DNA from: G963663315 sp963663315
GTDB taxonomy: Bacteria > Pseudomonadota > Gammaproteobacteria > Arenicellales > Poriferihabitantaceae
Length of the DNA stretch: 64,000 bases
NCBI GenBank assembly: GCA_963663315.1
Contig: OY760176.1
Location: 2,294,001-2,358,000, forward strand
Reading direction: 5' to 3'
The translations under genes were made by a program, and so were the position numbers. Under the pieces are notes generated by a model. That model was not told the origin of the DNA. It saw only the letters and a list, made by a program, of their open reading frames with translations, and made no database searches. Below, piece by piece: positions 1-9,658 of the stretch (position 1 is its first letter; each line of letters opens with the position of its first letter).

Positions 1-426
1 TGACCGGTGACCAACCGGCTCTCTGGTCACCTGAATTTCTACTCCGGGTCGGACAGAGTCACAGATATCCCCCATTTGCCGCAACACTTCAGCAGCGTAA
101 TATGTGAAAAACTGTCCGGCACGATAGACCTCTCCTTTCCCTTCGGGCACGGTCTTGCCCTCTTCCCGGCACAGTAATTCGCCCAACTCTGTGGAACCAT
201 CCATCAGGGTCCGGCCTATCGCCATCAGCACGTTGTAACGCTGCTCCAGCCCGCTGTCAGCCCAGATGGCCTGTGCTTTGCGGGCAGCGTCGACAGCCTC
301 CTCAACCTGTGCCGTACTGGCCTGGGAAAACTCACCGACGACATCCCGGGTATCTGACGGGTTTACATCCGGTATGTTGTCGACCCCATCAACCCATCGG
401 CCGTTAATATAATTCCGTGTTTTCAT
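1..426 (-). CDS. NAD(P)-dependent aldehyde dehydrogenase, N-terminal part (runs off the window)
   Basis: This is a partial gene with its ATG at 426. It stays open for 142 codons to the window edge. The start reads MKTRNYINGRW and continues with NPSD, a VEEAVDAARKA helix and a REEGKT stretch. That is the usual N-terminal part of the Rossmann domain in the aldehyde dehydrogenase superfamily, which oxidises aldehydes to carboxylic acids. The catalytic Cys and Glu lie outside the window, so the substrate cannot be told. The closest-looking subgroup is the semialdehyde dehydrogenases, such as the 2,5-dioxovalerate type. It is divergent from the broken Ldh-family gene, with 164 bases between them. 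The family is secure; the substrate is unknown. Confidence 0.85.
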   Translation of the reverse strand, partial: MKTRNYINGRWVDGVDNIPDVNPSDTRDVVGEFSQASTAQVEEAVDAARKAQAIWADSGLEQRYNVLMAIGRTLMDGSTELGELLCREEGKTVPEGKGEVYRAGQFFTYYAAEVLRQMGDICDSVRPGVEIQVTREPVGHRS

Positions 427-590
427 TGCCAAAGGCGCCTGTTGCCTGCAATATCAAGTTATCCTGATGATAACGTGAATATTCGGGATTACAACCTCGA
501 CAGCCGCACCCCAGGCGACTCTTGTTACTTTCAGACTATGATTGATGTGTTGAGTTGATTATTGGACTTCCATACCCCACAATCGTCTTC

Positions 591-1459
591 ATGAGCACAG
601 TCACACTTTCCCTCGAACAGGTACACCAACTCGCATTTGATACACTCCATGAATCCGGCTGCAACGGTGAAAATGCTGAAGCAGTGGCAGATACAATCAC
701 CTCTGCGGAACGGGATATTTGTCATGCCCATGGATTGTTTCGACTTCCCGGATATGTTGCATCACTTAAAAGCGGCAAAGTGAATGGTAATGCGCTACCG
801 AAAGTTGAAAAGCTGGCTGCAAGTGTACTTCGTGTTGACGGCGATGATGGCTATGCGCCTCTGGCACTGAAAACCGCAAGAGATCCGCTGGCAGAGTGTG
901 CCAGGAAGAACGGCATTGCCGCGATGTCCTTGATCAAAATCCATCACTTTGCAGCGCTTTGGGTTGAAATCGAATCCTTGACCGAAAAAGGTCTGGCTGC
1001 GATGGCCTTCACTGCTTACACTCCTTCGGTGGCGCCCGCCGGAGGAACAAAGCCTTTTTATGGGACTAATCCCATGGCATTTGGCTGGCCACGACCTGGT
1101 GCTCCACCTATGGTCTGGGATCAGGCTACGGCAACCCAGGCACGCGGCGAAGTGATGATCGCTGCCCGCGAAGGGCATGAACTACCCCCAGGTGTGGGTA
1201 TTGACAAGGATGGTAACCCGACCACCGACCCGAATCAGGTGCTTGTGGGTTCTCTGTTACCGTTTGGCGGATACAAGGGTGCATCAATCGCGTTGATGAT
1301 TGAACTGCTGGTGGGTCCTTTGATTGGTGAGCGCTGCTTGAACAACAGGGAACTCGATTACCAGGCAATCGCCGTGTGAAAAACCGCAAAATCTCGGCAA
1401 CCAGGGGGATTACTGTTTCTCAATCCTTGATGGATAAAATTCAACGCCTCCGGGCATAA
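591..1459 (+). pseudogene. Broken malate/L-lactate dehydrogenase-family (Ldh2/DpkA-like) oxidoreductase
   Basis: The reading frame from the ATG at 591 encodes a family-typical N-terminus, an IHHFAALW segment, a GTNPMAFGWP motif, TTDPNQ and LLPFGGYKGASIALMIELL. It then stops at 1379 after about 262 residues, against about 335-350 for intact members. The family's usual C-terminus, LLEQQGTRLPGNRR followed by about 30 residues, is present in another frame and ends at the TAA at 1457-1459. About 50 residues that normally separate LIGE from LLEQ are missing. The simplest reading is one internal deletion of roughly 150 bases that was not a multiple of three. Intact relatives are NAD(P)-dependent reductases of 2-oxo or cyclic imino acids. 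Probably non-functional. Confidence 0.75.
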
Positions 1460-1493
1460 CAACCACTATTCGTGAAAAGAGACACGGCGGCAA

Positions 1494-3887
1494 TCAAATA
1501 TCAAGGTTTGAAACCGAAAATGCATTTTTCTCGATGAATTCCCTGCGGGGTTCGACGTGGTCTCCCATCAGCGTGGTAAAAGTTTCGTCTGCACCTACAA
1601 TATCTTCGATAGTGATCTGAAGAAGGCGGCGCACCGCGGGATCCATGGTAGTTTCCCACAACTGTTCGGGATTCATTTCCCCGAGACCTTTGTATCGTTG
1701 AATCGAGAGTCCTTTTTTCGCCATTCCCATCATCCATTCCACCGATTTGGAAAAACTGTCAAATTCTCCTTTGCTGTTGCCCCATTCAACTACAAACCCT
1801 TTCCCGAACTCCTTTAATCTGGCGCCGTGAGCAATCAGCGAACGGTATTCGGCGCTATTGAAAAGGCTCGCGGGCAGATCAATGGTTTCTTCCAGGCCAT
1901 ATTGCTGTATCGATACAGTCAAGGTCGATATGGTTGAATTCCCGCTCACTGTATAGAGAACGGTGTCGCTATCACCCGCATTCAGCACTATTTCCAGGGT
2001 GGCTGCTATTCGGGTTACGCTTTCCCGGTCACCCAGTTCCTGTTCCACAATCGGTCCGATCGATACCAGTGCTTCCAGTATTTCCTGGTTATAACGTCTG
2101 GATAGCCGGTCTATGGTTTGAACAGTAGAATTGTTTTGGGTAACCAACCTCTTCAGTTCGGCCCCCTGTATGGTTTTATCCAAGGCATGCAGTTTTGCGT
2201 TATCTGCAACAATGCTCATCATGTGATTCGCCATTTCAGAATCATCCTTTATGTAAATCTCCTTTTTCTTGATCTCCAGTTTATATAACGGCGGCTGAGC
2301 GATATAGATATATCCTTTTTCTATCAATTCCGGCATTTGTCGGAAAAAGAAGGTGAGTAACAATGTCCGTATGTGCGAACCATCGACGTCCGCGTCAGTC
2401 ATAACGATGATCCGATGGTAACGTAATTTTGCAACATCGAAATCGTCATTGCCTATTCCGGTTCCAAGGGCAGTGATCAGGGTTGTCACTTCTTCCGAGG
2501 CAAGCATCTTGTCAAAGCGCGCCTTTTCTACATTCAGAATTTTACCCTTGAGCGGTAAAATAGCCTGAAACTTCCTGTCTCTGGCCTGTTTCGCGCTTCC
2601 TCCCGCCGAATCCCCCTCGACCAGATACAATTCACATAATGCAGGATCCCGTTCCTGACAATCTGACAGTTTTCCGGGCAAACTGCCCAGGTCCAGGGCA
2701 TTTTTGCGCCGGGTCATTTCCCTGGCTTTTCTCGCAGCCTCCCGAGCACGTGCAGAATTGACAATACGGTTGGCTATGATTTTCGCTTCCCTCGGATTTT
2801 CAAGAAGAAAATTGCCAAGCGCTTCGGTTACTATGGACTCGACCGATCCCTTCACCTCGGAAGACACCAGTTTATCCTTTGTCTGGGAGGAAAATTTCGG
2901 GTCGGCGACCTTGATCGACAAAACAGCGGTCAAGCCCTCGCGGCAATCATCGCCACTTAAATTTACTTTTTCTTTCTTGGCCAAGCCCAGCTCGGTGACA
3001 TAACCGTTCAGGGTGCGTGTCATCGCACTCCGAAGTCCTGCCAAATGTGCACCACCATCTGTTTGTGGTATAGTATTGGTATAGCAAAAGGTGTTTTCCT
3101 GATATGAGTCATTCCATTGCATCGCGAGATCAACCAGAACTCCTTCCTTTTCACCGGTAGAAGTTAAAACTGTGGGATGCAAGGCAGTTTTATTTTTGTT
3201 CAGATGTTGCACAAAAGCAGCGATCCCTCCTTCGTATTCGAATACATCCCTGGCATCCGTGCGCTCGTCGGTGAGTTCTATGCGCACTCCAGAATTAAGA
3301 AACGACAGTTCACGTAGTCTTTTCCGCAGAATTTCATAGTGATACTCAACGCTGGAAAAAGTCTCCGTACTGGCTGAAAAGGTGATCGTTGTCCCTGTTT
3401 CCCGTGTTTCTCCTGTGACCTCCAGCGGTGACTGAGGTTCACCGTGTATGTACACCTGAGTGTGGGTTTTACCCCCACGGCTAATCCGAAGAACGAGTTT
3501 TTCCGACAGTGCATTTACGACAGACACCCCCACACCATGAAGACCACCGGATACCTTATAGGCTTCCTGGTCAAATTTACCACCTGCGTGGAGCACCGTC
3601 ATAATCACTTCCGCAGCGCTTTTCCCTCCTTCTTCTTCAAGTATACCGGTAGGGATCCCCCTGCCATCATCACTGACGGTAATGGACTCATCGTTGTGTA
3701 TCACCACTTCGATACGACTGCAATACCCGGCCAATGCTTCGTCTATGGCGTTGTCCACGACTTCAAATACCATGTGATGAAGTCCTGTACCATCATCCGT
3801 ATCGCCAATATACATACCTGGACGTTTGCGGACGGCATCCAATCCTTTCAGTACCTTGATACTACTGGAATCGTAGTCATTCGACAT
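1494..3887 (-). CDS. gyrB: DNA gyrase subunit B
   Basis: This encodes the ATPase subunit of DNA gyrase, which introduces negative supercoils as an A2B2 tetramer. The 797 residues begin at an ATG preceded by a GAGG ribosome-binding site. The GHKL ATPase motifs are present: NAIDEA near residue 46, DGRGIPT near 74 and GGLHGVG near 114. A transducer domain follows, then the TOPRIM motif EGDSAGGSAKQARDR around 415, DADVDGSHIR, and the C-terminal QRYKGLGEM signature. The length matches the long gammaproteobacterial form (about 804 in E. coli). It lies downstream of dnaN on the same strand. recF, which usually separates the two, is absent; the 103-base gap instead carries parS. Confidence 0.97.
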   Translation of the reverse strand: MSNDYDSSSIKVLKGLDAVRKRPGMYIGDTDDGTGLHHMVFEVVDNAIDEALAGYCSRIEVVIHNDESITVSDDGRGIPTGILEEEGGKSAAEVIMTVLHAGGKFDQEAYKVSGGLHGVGVSVVNALSEKLVLRISRGGKTHTQVYIHGEPQSPLEVTGETRETGTTITFSASTETFSSVEYHYEILRKRLRELSFLNSGVRIELTDERTDARDVFEYEGGIAAFVQHLNKNKTALHPTVLTSTGEKEGVLVDLAMQWNDSYQENTFCYTNTIPQTDGGAHLAGLRSAMTRTLNGYVTELGLAKKEKVNLSGDDCREGLTAVLSIKVADPKFSSQTKDKLVSSEVKGSVESIVTEALGNFLLENPREAKIIANRIVNSARAREAARKAREMTRRKNALDLGSLPGKLSDCQERDPALCELYLVEGDSAGGSAKQARDRKFQAILPLKGKILNVEKARFDKMLASEEVTTLITALGTGIGNDDFDVAKLRYHRIIVMTDADVDGSHIRTLLLTFFFRQMPELIEKGYIYIAQPPLYKLEIKKKEIYIKDDSEMANHMMSIVADNAKLHALDKTIQGAELKRLVTQNNSTVQTIDRLSRRYNQEILEALVSIGPIVEQELGDRESVTRIAATLEIVLNAGDSDTVLYTVSGNSTISTLTVSIQQYGLEETIDLPASLFNSAEYRSLIAHGARLKEFGKGFVVEWGNSKGEFDSFSKSVEWMMGMAKKGLSIQRYKGLGEMNPEQLWETTMDPAVRRLLQITIEDIVGADETFTTLMGDHVEPRREFIEKNAFSVSNLDI

Positions 3888-3964
3888 AGAAAATCAACCT
3901 CGAATAAAACCTCAATTTTACCACAGACAGGGCTTCAACTTTATTCGGATGTATTTGGTTCAAA

Positions 3965-3980
3965 TGTTTCACGTGAAACA
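3965..3980. other. parS: parS centromere site (ParB binding)
   Basis: The 16-base palindrome TGTTTCACGTGAAACA matches the bacterial parS consensus perfectly. It sits in the gyrB-dnaN gap. ParB binds such sites near the origin and spreads along the DNA, and ParA then segregates the complex. The cognate parA and parB genes lie about 19 kb away at 22395-24123. I saw no second perfect copy elsewhere in the window. Confidence 0.93.
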
Positions 3981-3990
3981 CTTCCGGCCT

Positions 3991-5127
3991 TTATAGTCGC
4001 ATTGGCATCACCAACCAGACTGACGGTTCGTCACCTGGCTGTTTCATAATGCAGATCCCTTCATTTCCCTGAATATGTAGTTCAATGTCTTGTGTGGTGA
4101 TCGCCTTGGCGGCATCTATCAGATAGCTGATGTTATAGCCGGTTCCAACAACAACTCCATCGTAGTCAATTTCGAGCTCTTCCACTGATTCTTCCTTTTC
4201 CATATTGCTGGTAACTATTCGCATGTTACCGGGTTCAATCGTAATTTTAACGCCTTTGGCCCGGTCTGTGGTCAATACTGCGGCGCGTGTCAGCGTTTCC
4301 AGAAAATCTGACCTTTTTACACTGATTACAATATTAAGTTCGGTATCCAGTACACTTTTGAATTCCGGGAATTTCCCGTCTATCAGTTTAGTGATGAGAA
4401 CGGGTGCTGAGCGCACAGCAGAATCGGGATTGCTGGCATTTCTTCCAGTCATTTTAAGATGGTTCCTGTTGACCTCAATGGTAAGTTCAGTTTCATCATC
4501 ACCATCAAGAAAACGGGCAATTTCCATTACTGCCTTCCTGGGAACAATAACCTGTCTTATCTCTTTTGAATCCAATGTGATGTCTGTGCAGGTTTGAGCC
4601 AGACGATGTCCGTCCGTCGCAAGCACCTTCAAATTATTATTCTGCATCTCCAGTAAAATACCATTCAGGTAATATCGAACATCCTGAATTCCCATTGCGA
4701 AAGATGTTTTTGCCAATATTGTTTTTAACGCCTGTTGGCTGATTTTAAAACGGTCCTCCCAGTTATCTTCAGAAATTCTCGGGAAGAAATCGGCATCCAG
4801 AGTATTCAGGGTATACCGGCTCCGGCCGGATGATACAATCATCCGATCTTTATCAAGTTCCATCGATATAATCGCATCTTCAGGTAAGATACGGGTAATA
4901 TCGAAGATTTTACGAGAAGATAACGTAAATTTACAATCTTCTCCCTGGACTTCATCAATGGTTTCGGAAATTTCCATCTCAAGGTCAGTCCCTACAAGAT
5001 TGAGTTTTCCTCCTGCCAAACTAAAGTATAGATTTCCCAGTATTGGTAGTGTTTGTCTTCTTTCAACAACACTGCTTACTCGATTGAGGACAGGAAAAAA
5101 TCTTTTTTTGGAAATATTTATGTTCAT
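3991..5127 (-). CDS. dnaN: DNA polymerase III beta subunit (sliding clamp)
   Basis: This is the processivity clamp that encircles DNA and tethers the replicative polymerase. It has 378 residues, slightly longer than the 366 of E. coli. Recognisable parts are the N-terminal clamp domain (RRQTLPILGNLYF), the central domain with ATDGHRLA, and the typical C-terminal end QPGDEPSVWLVMPMRL. The start is an ATG at 5127. It is transcribed with dnaA and gyrB in the same direction. The intergenic region between dnaN and dnaA carries the DnaA-box cluster annotated as oriC. Confidence 0.96.
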   Translation of the reverse strand: MNINISKKRFFPVLNRVSSVVERRQTLPILGNLYFSLAGGKLNLVGTDLEMEISETIDEVQGEDCKFTLSSRKIFDITRILPEDAIISMELDKDRMIVSSGRSRYTLNTLDADFFPRISEDNWEDRFKISQQALKTILAKTSFAMGIQDVRYYLNGILLEMQNNNLKVLATDGHRLAQTCTDITLDSKEIRQVIVPRKAVMEIARFLDGDDETELTIEVNRNHLKMTGRNASNPDSAVRSAPVLITKLIDGKFPEFKSVLDTELNIVISVKRSDFLETLTRAAVLTTDRAKGVKITIEPGNMRIVTSNMEKEESVEELEIDYDGVVVGTGYNISYLIDAAKAITTQDIELHIQGNEGICIMKQPGDEPSVWLVMPMRL

Positions 5128-5422
5128 GTATTATTTAATAAAATTAATAATTAAGCACTGTGGACATGTGAGTAACGCTAAAAACCGGTGGCAGTTCAAT
5201 TACTTGTTACCTGTTTTTTATGTGGGTAAATGTTGGAAGGATATTGTAAAACCAATTAACAAAATGTGGGTAAGTCTTTTCCACAATTTAATCCACAGAA
5301 AAACAACGGGTATCCACAAAAATGACACATATTTATGCACAGTTTCTTGCAAAACGGGAATTGATACGAAAGACATATAGCCAGGTTTGGGCGACAGAGC
5401 CATCATGATTGTACGATCATGG
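5128..5422. other. oriC: Putative replication origin (oriC): DnaA-box cluster plus AT-rich unwinding element
   Basis: The dnaN-dnaA gap holds six 9-mers within one mismatch of the DnaA box TTATCCACA or its complement: TGTGGGTAA at 5221 and 5265, TTTTCCACA at 5277, TAATCCACA at 5289, GTATCCACA at 5310 and TTATGCACA at 5333. A more degenerate TGTGGACAT lies at 5159. Bases 5129-5154 are an uninterrupted run of A and T next to the dnaN start, suitable as a DNA unwinding element. parS lies about 1.2 kb away. An imperfect inverted repeat (GCCAT...ATGGC, about 5400-5422) follows the dnaA stop. A second, weaker candidate lies on the other side of dnaA. Confidence 0.75.
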
Positions 5423-6775
5423 CTAAAGACCCAGCAATCGCAGAAGATTCTGATAATCTTCCCTGACCTTGTTGTCAGTTTCCCTCAGCTCTTTAACTTT
5501 TCGACAGGCGTGCAGTACCGTGGTGTGGTCCCTGCCGCCAAATCGATCACCAATTGCCGGCAAGCTCATGTCTGTAAGTTCTCTTGTCAGGACCATGGCT
5601 AATTGACGAGGTCTCGCCACCGTCTGGTGACGTTTTTTGGATATCATGTCAGAAACCCGTATCTTGTAATGGGCTGCAACAACTTGCTGGATGTTCTCGA
5701 TATTGATTTTGTTTTTACGATAAATCAGGATATCCGCCAGCGCCCTTCTTGCCAACTGCAAATCGATACGATGGCCGGTAAAACTGGCGCTTGCGATAAT
5801 CCGATGCAATGCACCTTCCAGGTCCCGGACATTGGAGTGAACATTACTGGCCACAAAGAAGGCAACGTCACTGGGAAGAGAAATACCTTTCAGCAGCGCT
5901 TTCTTTTCCAGAATGGCAACCCGGGTTTCCAGTTCCGGAGGCTCAATAGCCATGGTCAGGCCACTGCCGAATCGGGATATCAGGCGGTCTTCAATATGAT
6001 CGATCGCGTTGGGGATGCGGTCACTGGTGATAATTATCTGCCGATGGCCTCCCAGCAAGGTGTTGAACGTATGGAAAAACTGTTCCTGAGACTGTGGTTT
6101 TTTGGCAAAAAACTGGATGTCGTCAATCAATAATGCATCCAGTGAGCGGTAGTAATCCTTGAAATTAGCCATTGTATTGTTCGTCAGCGCCTTGACCATA
6201 TCGTTTACAAACAGTTCTGAATGCACATAAATCACCTTGGCTCTGGGGTTTCTTTCGAGGATCAGGTTGCCAGCGGCCTGCATAAGATGGGTTTTACCCA
6301 GGCCTACGCCGCCATATATGAACAGGGGATTATAGGCAGTACCAGGGGTTTGGGCCACTTGAAGCGCTGCTGCTCTGGCCAACTGATTGGATTTACCTTC
6401 GATATGGGTAGAAAAGACAAAGTCGGAATTCAATGCTCCACTGGAATATGGGGTATTAGAATCCAAACTCTTGCTAATAGAGGTTTGACCCTGACCGGCG
6501 CCACGGTTTGAATCGAAAGGGCTTTCCAGACCGTAGCTCCCGATTTCCAATCGAATATCTTTGACTCCCGCATCCATACCCAGAACCACTTTCTTGACTT
6601 CCGGGAAAAGATTGAGTTTTACATGGTTCAGAACATAACGATTTGGCGCCAGTAATTTCAGCGTTTTTCTGTCATAAAACACATGCAGCGGGGCTAGCCA
6701 GGTGTCCACATCCTCTTCTGACAGGATTTCTCTTAGTTTTTGCAGACAGGGATTCCAGAACTGGGGATTGGTCAC
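5423..6775 (-). CDS. dnaA: Chromosomal replication initiator protein DnaA
   Basis: This AAA+ initiator binds DnaA boxes and opens the origin. The 450 residues begin at a GTG (6775). Domain I starts NPQFWNPCLQKL. A low-complexity linker follows at about 85-115. The AAA+ domain has Walker A GGVGLGKT at 155-162 and Walker B LLIDDIQF. The C-terminal DNA-binding domain has the signature GGRDHTTVLHACRKV. The length is close to the family norm (about 450-470). DnaA boxes lie both downstream (5128-5422) and upstream (6931), which fits autoregulation. rpmH, rnpA and yidC, the usual gammaproteobacterial neighbours, are absent. Confidence 0.97.
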   Translation of the reverse strand: MTNPQFWNPCLQKLREILSEEDVDTWLAPLHVFYDRKTLKLLAPNRYVLNHVKLNLFPEVKKVVLGMDAGVKDIRLEIGSYGLESPFDSNRGAGQGQTSISKSLDSNTPYSSGALNSDFVFSTHIEGKSNQLARAAALQVAQTPGTAYNPLFIYGGVGLGKTHLMQAAGNLILERNPRAKVIYVHSELFVNDMVKALTNNTMANFKDYYRSLDALLIDDIQFFAKKPQSQEQFFHTFNTLLGGHRQIIITSDRIPNAIDHIEDRLISRFGSGLTMAIEPPELETRVAILEKKALLKGISLPSDVAFFVASNVHSNVRDLEGALHRIIASASFTGHRIDLQLARRALADILIYRKNKINIENIQQVVAAHYKIRVSDMISKKRHQTVARPRQLAMVLTRELTDMSLPAIGDRFGGRDHTTVLHACRKVKELRETDNKVREDYQNLLRLLGL

Positions 6776-7094
6776 TGCTTGTTCTCTGGTTTATTCGATA
6801 CTTTTCTTCATTTGGCAATTCGACTCTAGTTTATCTTATTGATTTATATAATAATATTAAGATATTTGCTTTCTTTGACGCAAATGAGCGGATTGCCCGG
6901 ACAGCTTTAGTCTAATCGCAAAAGCTGAATTTATCCACAAAAAGAAAGATTATATTCAATAAAAGTCAAGGCAGTACGTCCTTGCATTCGATGTTTGTTG
7001 TCGATATAAAATGTTGCAGTGATATTCACGGACGGGTAGAGTTGCGGCTTGCCAGACAAGATATTAACCAGACGTTCCAGAGGCATCATAAAAC
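6776..7094. promoter_or_regulatory. Divergent control region upstream of dnaA with a perfect DnaA box
   Basis: The 319 bases between dnaA and the divergent flavoprotein gene contain no gene. A perfect DnaA box, TTATCCACA, lies at 6931-6939. A strongly AT-rich stretch runs from about 6831 to 6868, and another follows the box. These features suit DnaA autoregulation of its own promoter. They could also be a second part of a bipartite origin. I could not assign a convincing sigma70 promoter pair. Confidence 0.6.
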
Positions 7095-9605
7095 ATGAAA
7101 AACCAGGCAAAAGCCGTAGTTATAGGTGGAGGCATCGTAGGCGCCAGTACACTTTATCATCTGGCGAAAAAGGGATGGACAGATTCCGTGCTGATCGAAC
7201 GAAAGGAGCTTACCTCAGGTTCGACCTGGCATGCAGCGGGATTACTGCCATTATTCAATATGAGCTATTCGGTGGGGAAGCTGCATCAATACTCGGTTGA
7301 TTTCTACCAGGAGTTGGAAAAGGAAACAGGATTATCTACAGGATTCAGGCAGGTAAGCAATATTCGGCTGGCCTGTACTGAAGACAGAATGGATGAATAT
7401 CGGTACTATGCCGGAGTGGGCAAAACCGTAGGGGTGGATATCAGGTTTCTCACCCCCGATGAAGTCAAGCAGGCATGGCCAATGTGTAACATTGAGGGAT
7501 TGGTCGGCGCCATACAACATCCGCAGGATGGCTATATTCAACCCAACGACCTGACTACAGCTTTTGCCAAAGGCGCCCGTACCCGGGGTGCAGAAATTTA
7601 TCGGCATACCTGTGTGAACGCGATTGAAAAAGATGGAGAAGGATGGCTGGTTGTCACCGACAAGGGAGAAATTTTCTGCGAGCATGTGATTTCATGCACC
7701 GGCAACTTTGCCAGAAAAACCGGGGAAATGGTGGGGCTGGACATTCCTGTGATTCCAGTACAGCATCAGTATATTGTCACTGAGGCCCATCCTGAAATTC
7801 TGGCGCGCAAAGCGCAGGGTCTGCCCGAACAGGGCGTGCTCAGGGAATCGGATGCGGGTTACTACCTGAGAGAAGAGGCGGGCGGATTATTGCTCGGACC
7901 CTATGAAACAGGTGCCCCGTGCTGCTATGTGGATGGCCCTTCTTCGGATTGTGAAAATGAATTGTTCCAGGAAGATCTTGATCGATTGATCCCCCAAATC
8001 GAAGCGTGCATCAATCGCGTCCCTGCGTTTGGGGAAGTAGGTATCAAGCAGGTGTATAACGGTGCAATCGCGTATACCCCGGACGGAAACCCGATTGTCG
8101 GGCCAGCCTGGGGGCTGAAAAATTTCTGGCTCAATGAGGGGCACAGCTTTGGTATTACCGCAGCCGGTGGCGCAGGTTGGCAACTGGCGGAGTGGATCGT
8201 CGATGGCGAGCCCACAGTCGACATGATGGGGGTGGATCCCAGAAGATACGGACCTTATGCTGCCCGTGGGTATTTGCTTGAGAAAAACGAAGAAGCCTAT
8301 CGCAATGTGTTTACAAATCATTTTCCTGATGAGGAACGGGCGGCGGCAACACCATTGAAAACCACACCATGTCATGGGCGTATGAAGGCGCTTGGTGCGG
8401 TTTTTGGACACGTCTATGGCTGGGAACGGCCGAACTGGTTTGTACCTGGAGACTATGAGTTGCCCGCTGACCAAATCGGCAGCGGTGACGTTTTGCTGGG
8501 GCACAACACATCTCCAGCGTTGGAAGATGGACGTGTGGTGGAGCGATTTTCATTTCGCAGGTCGAATTACTTTCCATTTGTAGGGCAGGAATGTCGACAT
8601 GTCCAGGAAAAGGTGGGTTTGCTGGACATGTCGGCTTTTTCAAAGTTCGCAGTGAGCGGCCCGGCAGCGGCGGACTGGCTGGAAACGCTGGTTTGCAATC
8701 GGATACCAAAAGGGATCGGTCGAATCGGCCTTTGCCACATGCTGTCACTGAACGGCGGTGTGCGTGCTGAATTCACCATTTATAAAACCGACCATAACAG
8801 ATATTACATCGTATCAGCCGGCGCCATGGAGCGCCACGATTGGGACTACCTGACTAAAAACAAACCTTCAGACGGCAGTGTTGATTTGCAGAAAATCACC
8901 ACCCAGTATGGTGTATTGGTGATTGCAGGGCCCAAATCCCGGGCACTGCTGCAAAAATTGACGGATACGGATTTATCGGATGAGAAATTTAAATGGCTTA
9001 GCGGGAAATCGATCAACACAGGCGCCGCACAAGCACAGGCGCTGCGGGTAAATTTTGTCGGTGAACTGGGATTTGAATTACACCACCCGATCGAAATGCA
9101 AAACTACATATTTGATGCTGTCATGACGGCAGGAGAAGAATTCGATATAAAACCATTTGGCATTCGCGCTATGGACAGCATGCGGCTGGAAAAATCCTAT
9201 CGTCTGATCCCGCGGGAAATGTCGATCGAATATTGCGCATTTGAATCGGGACTGGACCGCTTCATTCGATTGGACAAGGACAGCGATTACATTGGGAAAC
9301 AGGCGCTGATAGAATGGCAGCAACGCGGTTTCAACAATGCCTTTGTAACACTGGAAGTGCATGACATTACCGATGCTGATGCCCGCGGTTCCGAAGCCAT
9401 CTACCACAAGGGCAAACTGGTCGGTCGAGCGACATCGGGCGGTTATGGTTTCAGAATCGAAAAATCCCTGGCGCTGGGGCTTGTTTCCCCGCAATTCGCC
9501 AAAGTCGGCACCGAACTTGCGATAGAAATTCTCGGTAATCTGCATCCAGCCACGGTGATTGAAGAGTCACCTTACGACCCACATAACAAAAAATTGCGAT
9601 CTTGA
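7095..9605 (+). CDS. FAD-dependent dimethylglycine/sarcosine dehydrogenase-like protein with GcvT domain
   Basis: This is a predicted N-methyl amine dehydrogenase of 836 residues. The N-terminal DAO domain has the dinucleotide fold GGGIVGASTLYHLA near residue 11. The motif SGSTWHAAGL places His46 where dimethylglycine and sarcosine dehydrogenases bind FAD covalently. A middle FAO_M-type region follows. The C-terminal half (from about residue 430) is a GcvT/aminomethyltransferase-type folate domain with SGPAAADWLE and GELGFELHHP, ending in a GcvT C-terminal barrel. In this family the methyl group is oxidised and passed to tetrahydrofolate or released as formaldehyde. The choline-sulfatase-like gene and the formaldehyde-oxidising alcohol dehydrogenase elsewhere in the window fit such a pathway. 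The exact substrate is not determined. Confidence 0.85.
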   Translation: MKNQAKAVVIGGGIVGASTLYHLAKKGWTDSVLIERKELTSGSTWHAAGLLPLFNMSYSVGKLHQYSVDFYQELEKETGLSTGFRQVSNIRLACTEDRMDEYRYYAGVGKTVGVDIRFLTPDEVKQAWPMCNIEGLVGAIQHPQDGYIQPNDLTTAFAKGARTRGAEIYRHTCVNAIEKDGEGWLVVTDKGEIFCEHVISCTGNFARKTGEMVGLDIPVIPVQHQYIVTEAHPEILARKAQGLPEQGVLRESDAGYYLREEAGGLLLGPYETGAPCCYVDGPSSDCENELFQEDLDRLIPQIEACINRVPAFGEVGIKQVYNGAIAYTPDGNPIVGPAWGLKNFWLNEGHSFGITAAGGAGWQLAEWIVDGEPTVDMMGVDPRRYGPYAARGYLLEKNEEAYRNVFTNHFPDEERAAATPLKTTPCHGRMKALGAVFGHVYGWERPNWFVPGDYELPADQIGSGDVLLGHNTSPALEDGRVVERFSFRRSNYFPFVGQECRHVQEKVGLLDMSAFSKFAVSGPAAADWLETLVCNRIPKGIGRIGLCHMLSLNGGVRAEFTIYKTDHNRYYIVSAGAMERHDWDYLTKNKPSDGSVDLQKITTQYGVLVIAGPKSRALLQKLTDTDLSDEKFKWLSGKSINTGAAQAQALRVNFVGELGFELHHPIEMQNYIFDAVMTAGEEFDIKPFGIRAMDSMRLEKSYRLIPREMSIEYCAFESGLDRFIRLDKDSDYIGKQALIEWQQRGFNNAFVTLEVHDITDADARGSEAIYHKGKLVGRATSGGYGFRIEKSLALGLVSPQFAKVGTELAIEILGNLHPATVIEESPYDPHNKKLRS

Positions 9606-9658
9606 TATTGAGCGAACCTCTCCGAATTTACTGCGCCCGCTTGTAGTTCAATTTTCCG

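Noticed and set aside
3444..4049. Plus-strand open frame of 201 codons across gyrB and dnaN
   Set aside because: It is antisense to gyrB and dnaN, which are both unmistakable, and it would cover the parS site.
8311..8748. Minus-strand open frame inside the flavoprotein gene
   Set aside because: It is an antisense shadow of the GcvT-domain region, with Pro/Cys-rich content and no family pattern.
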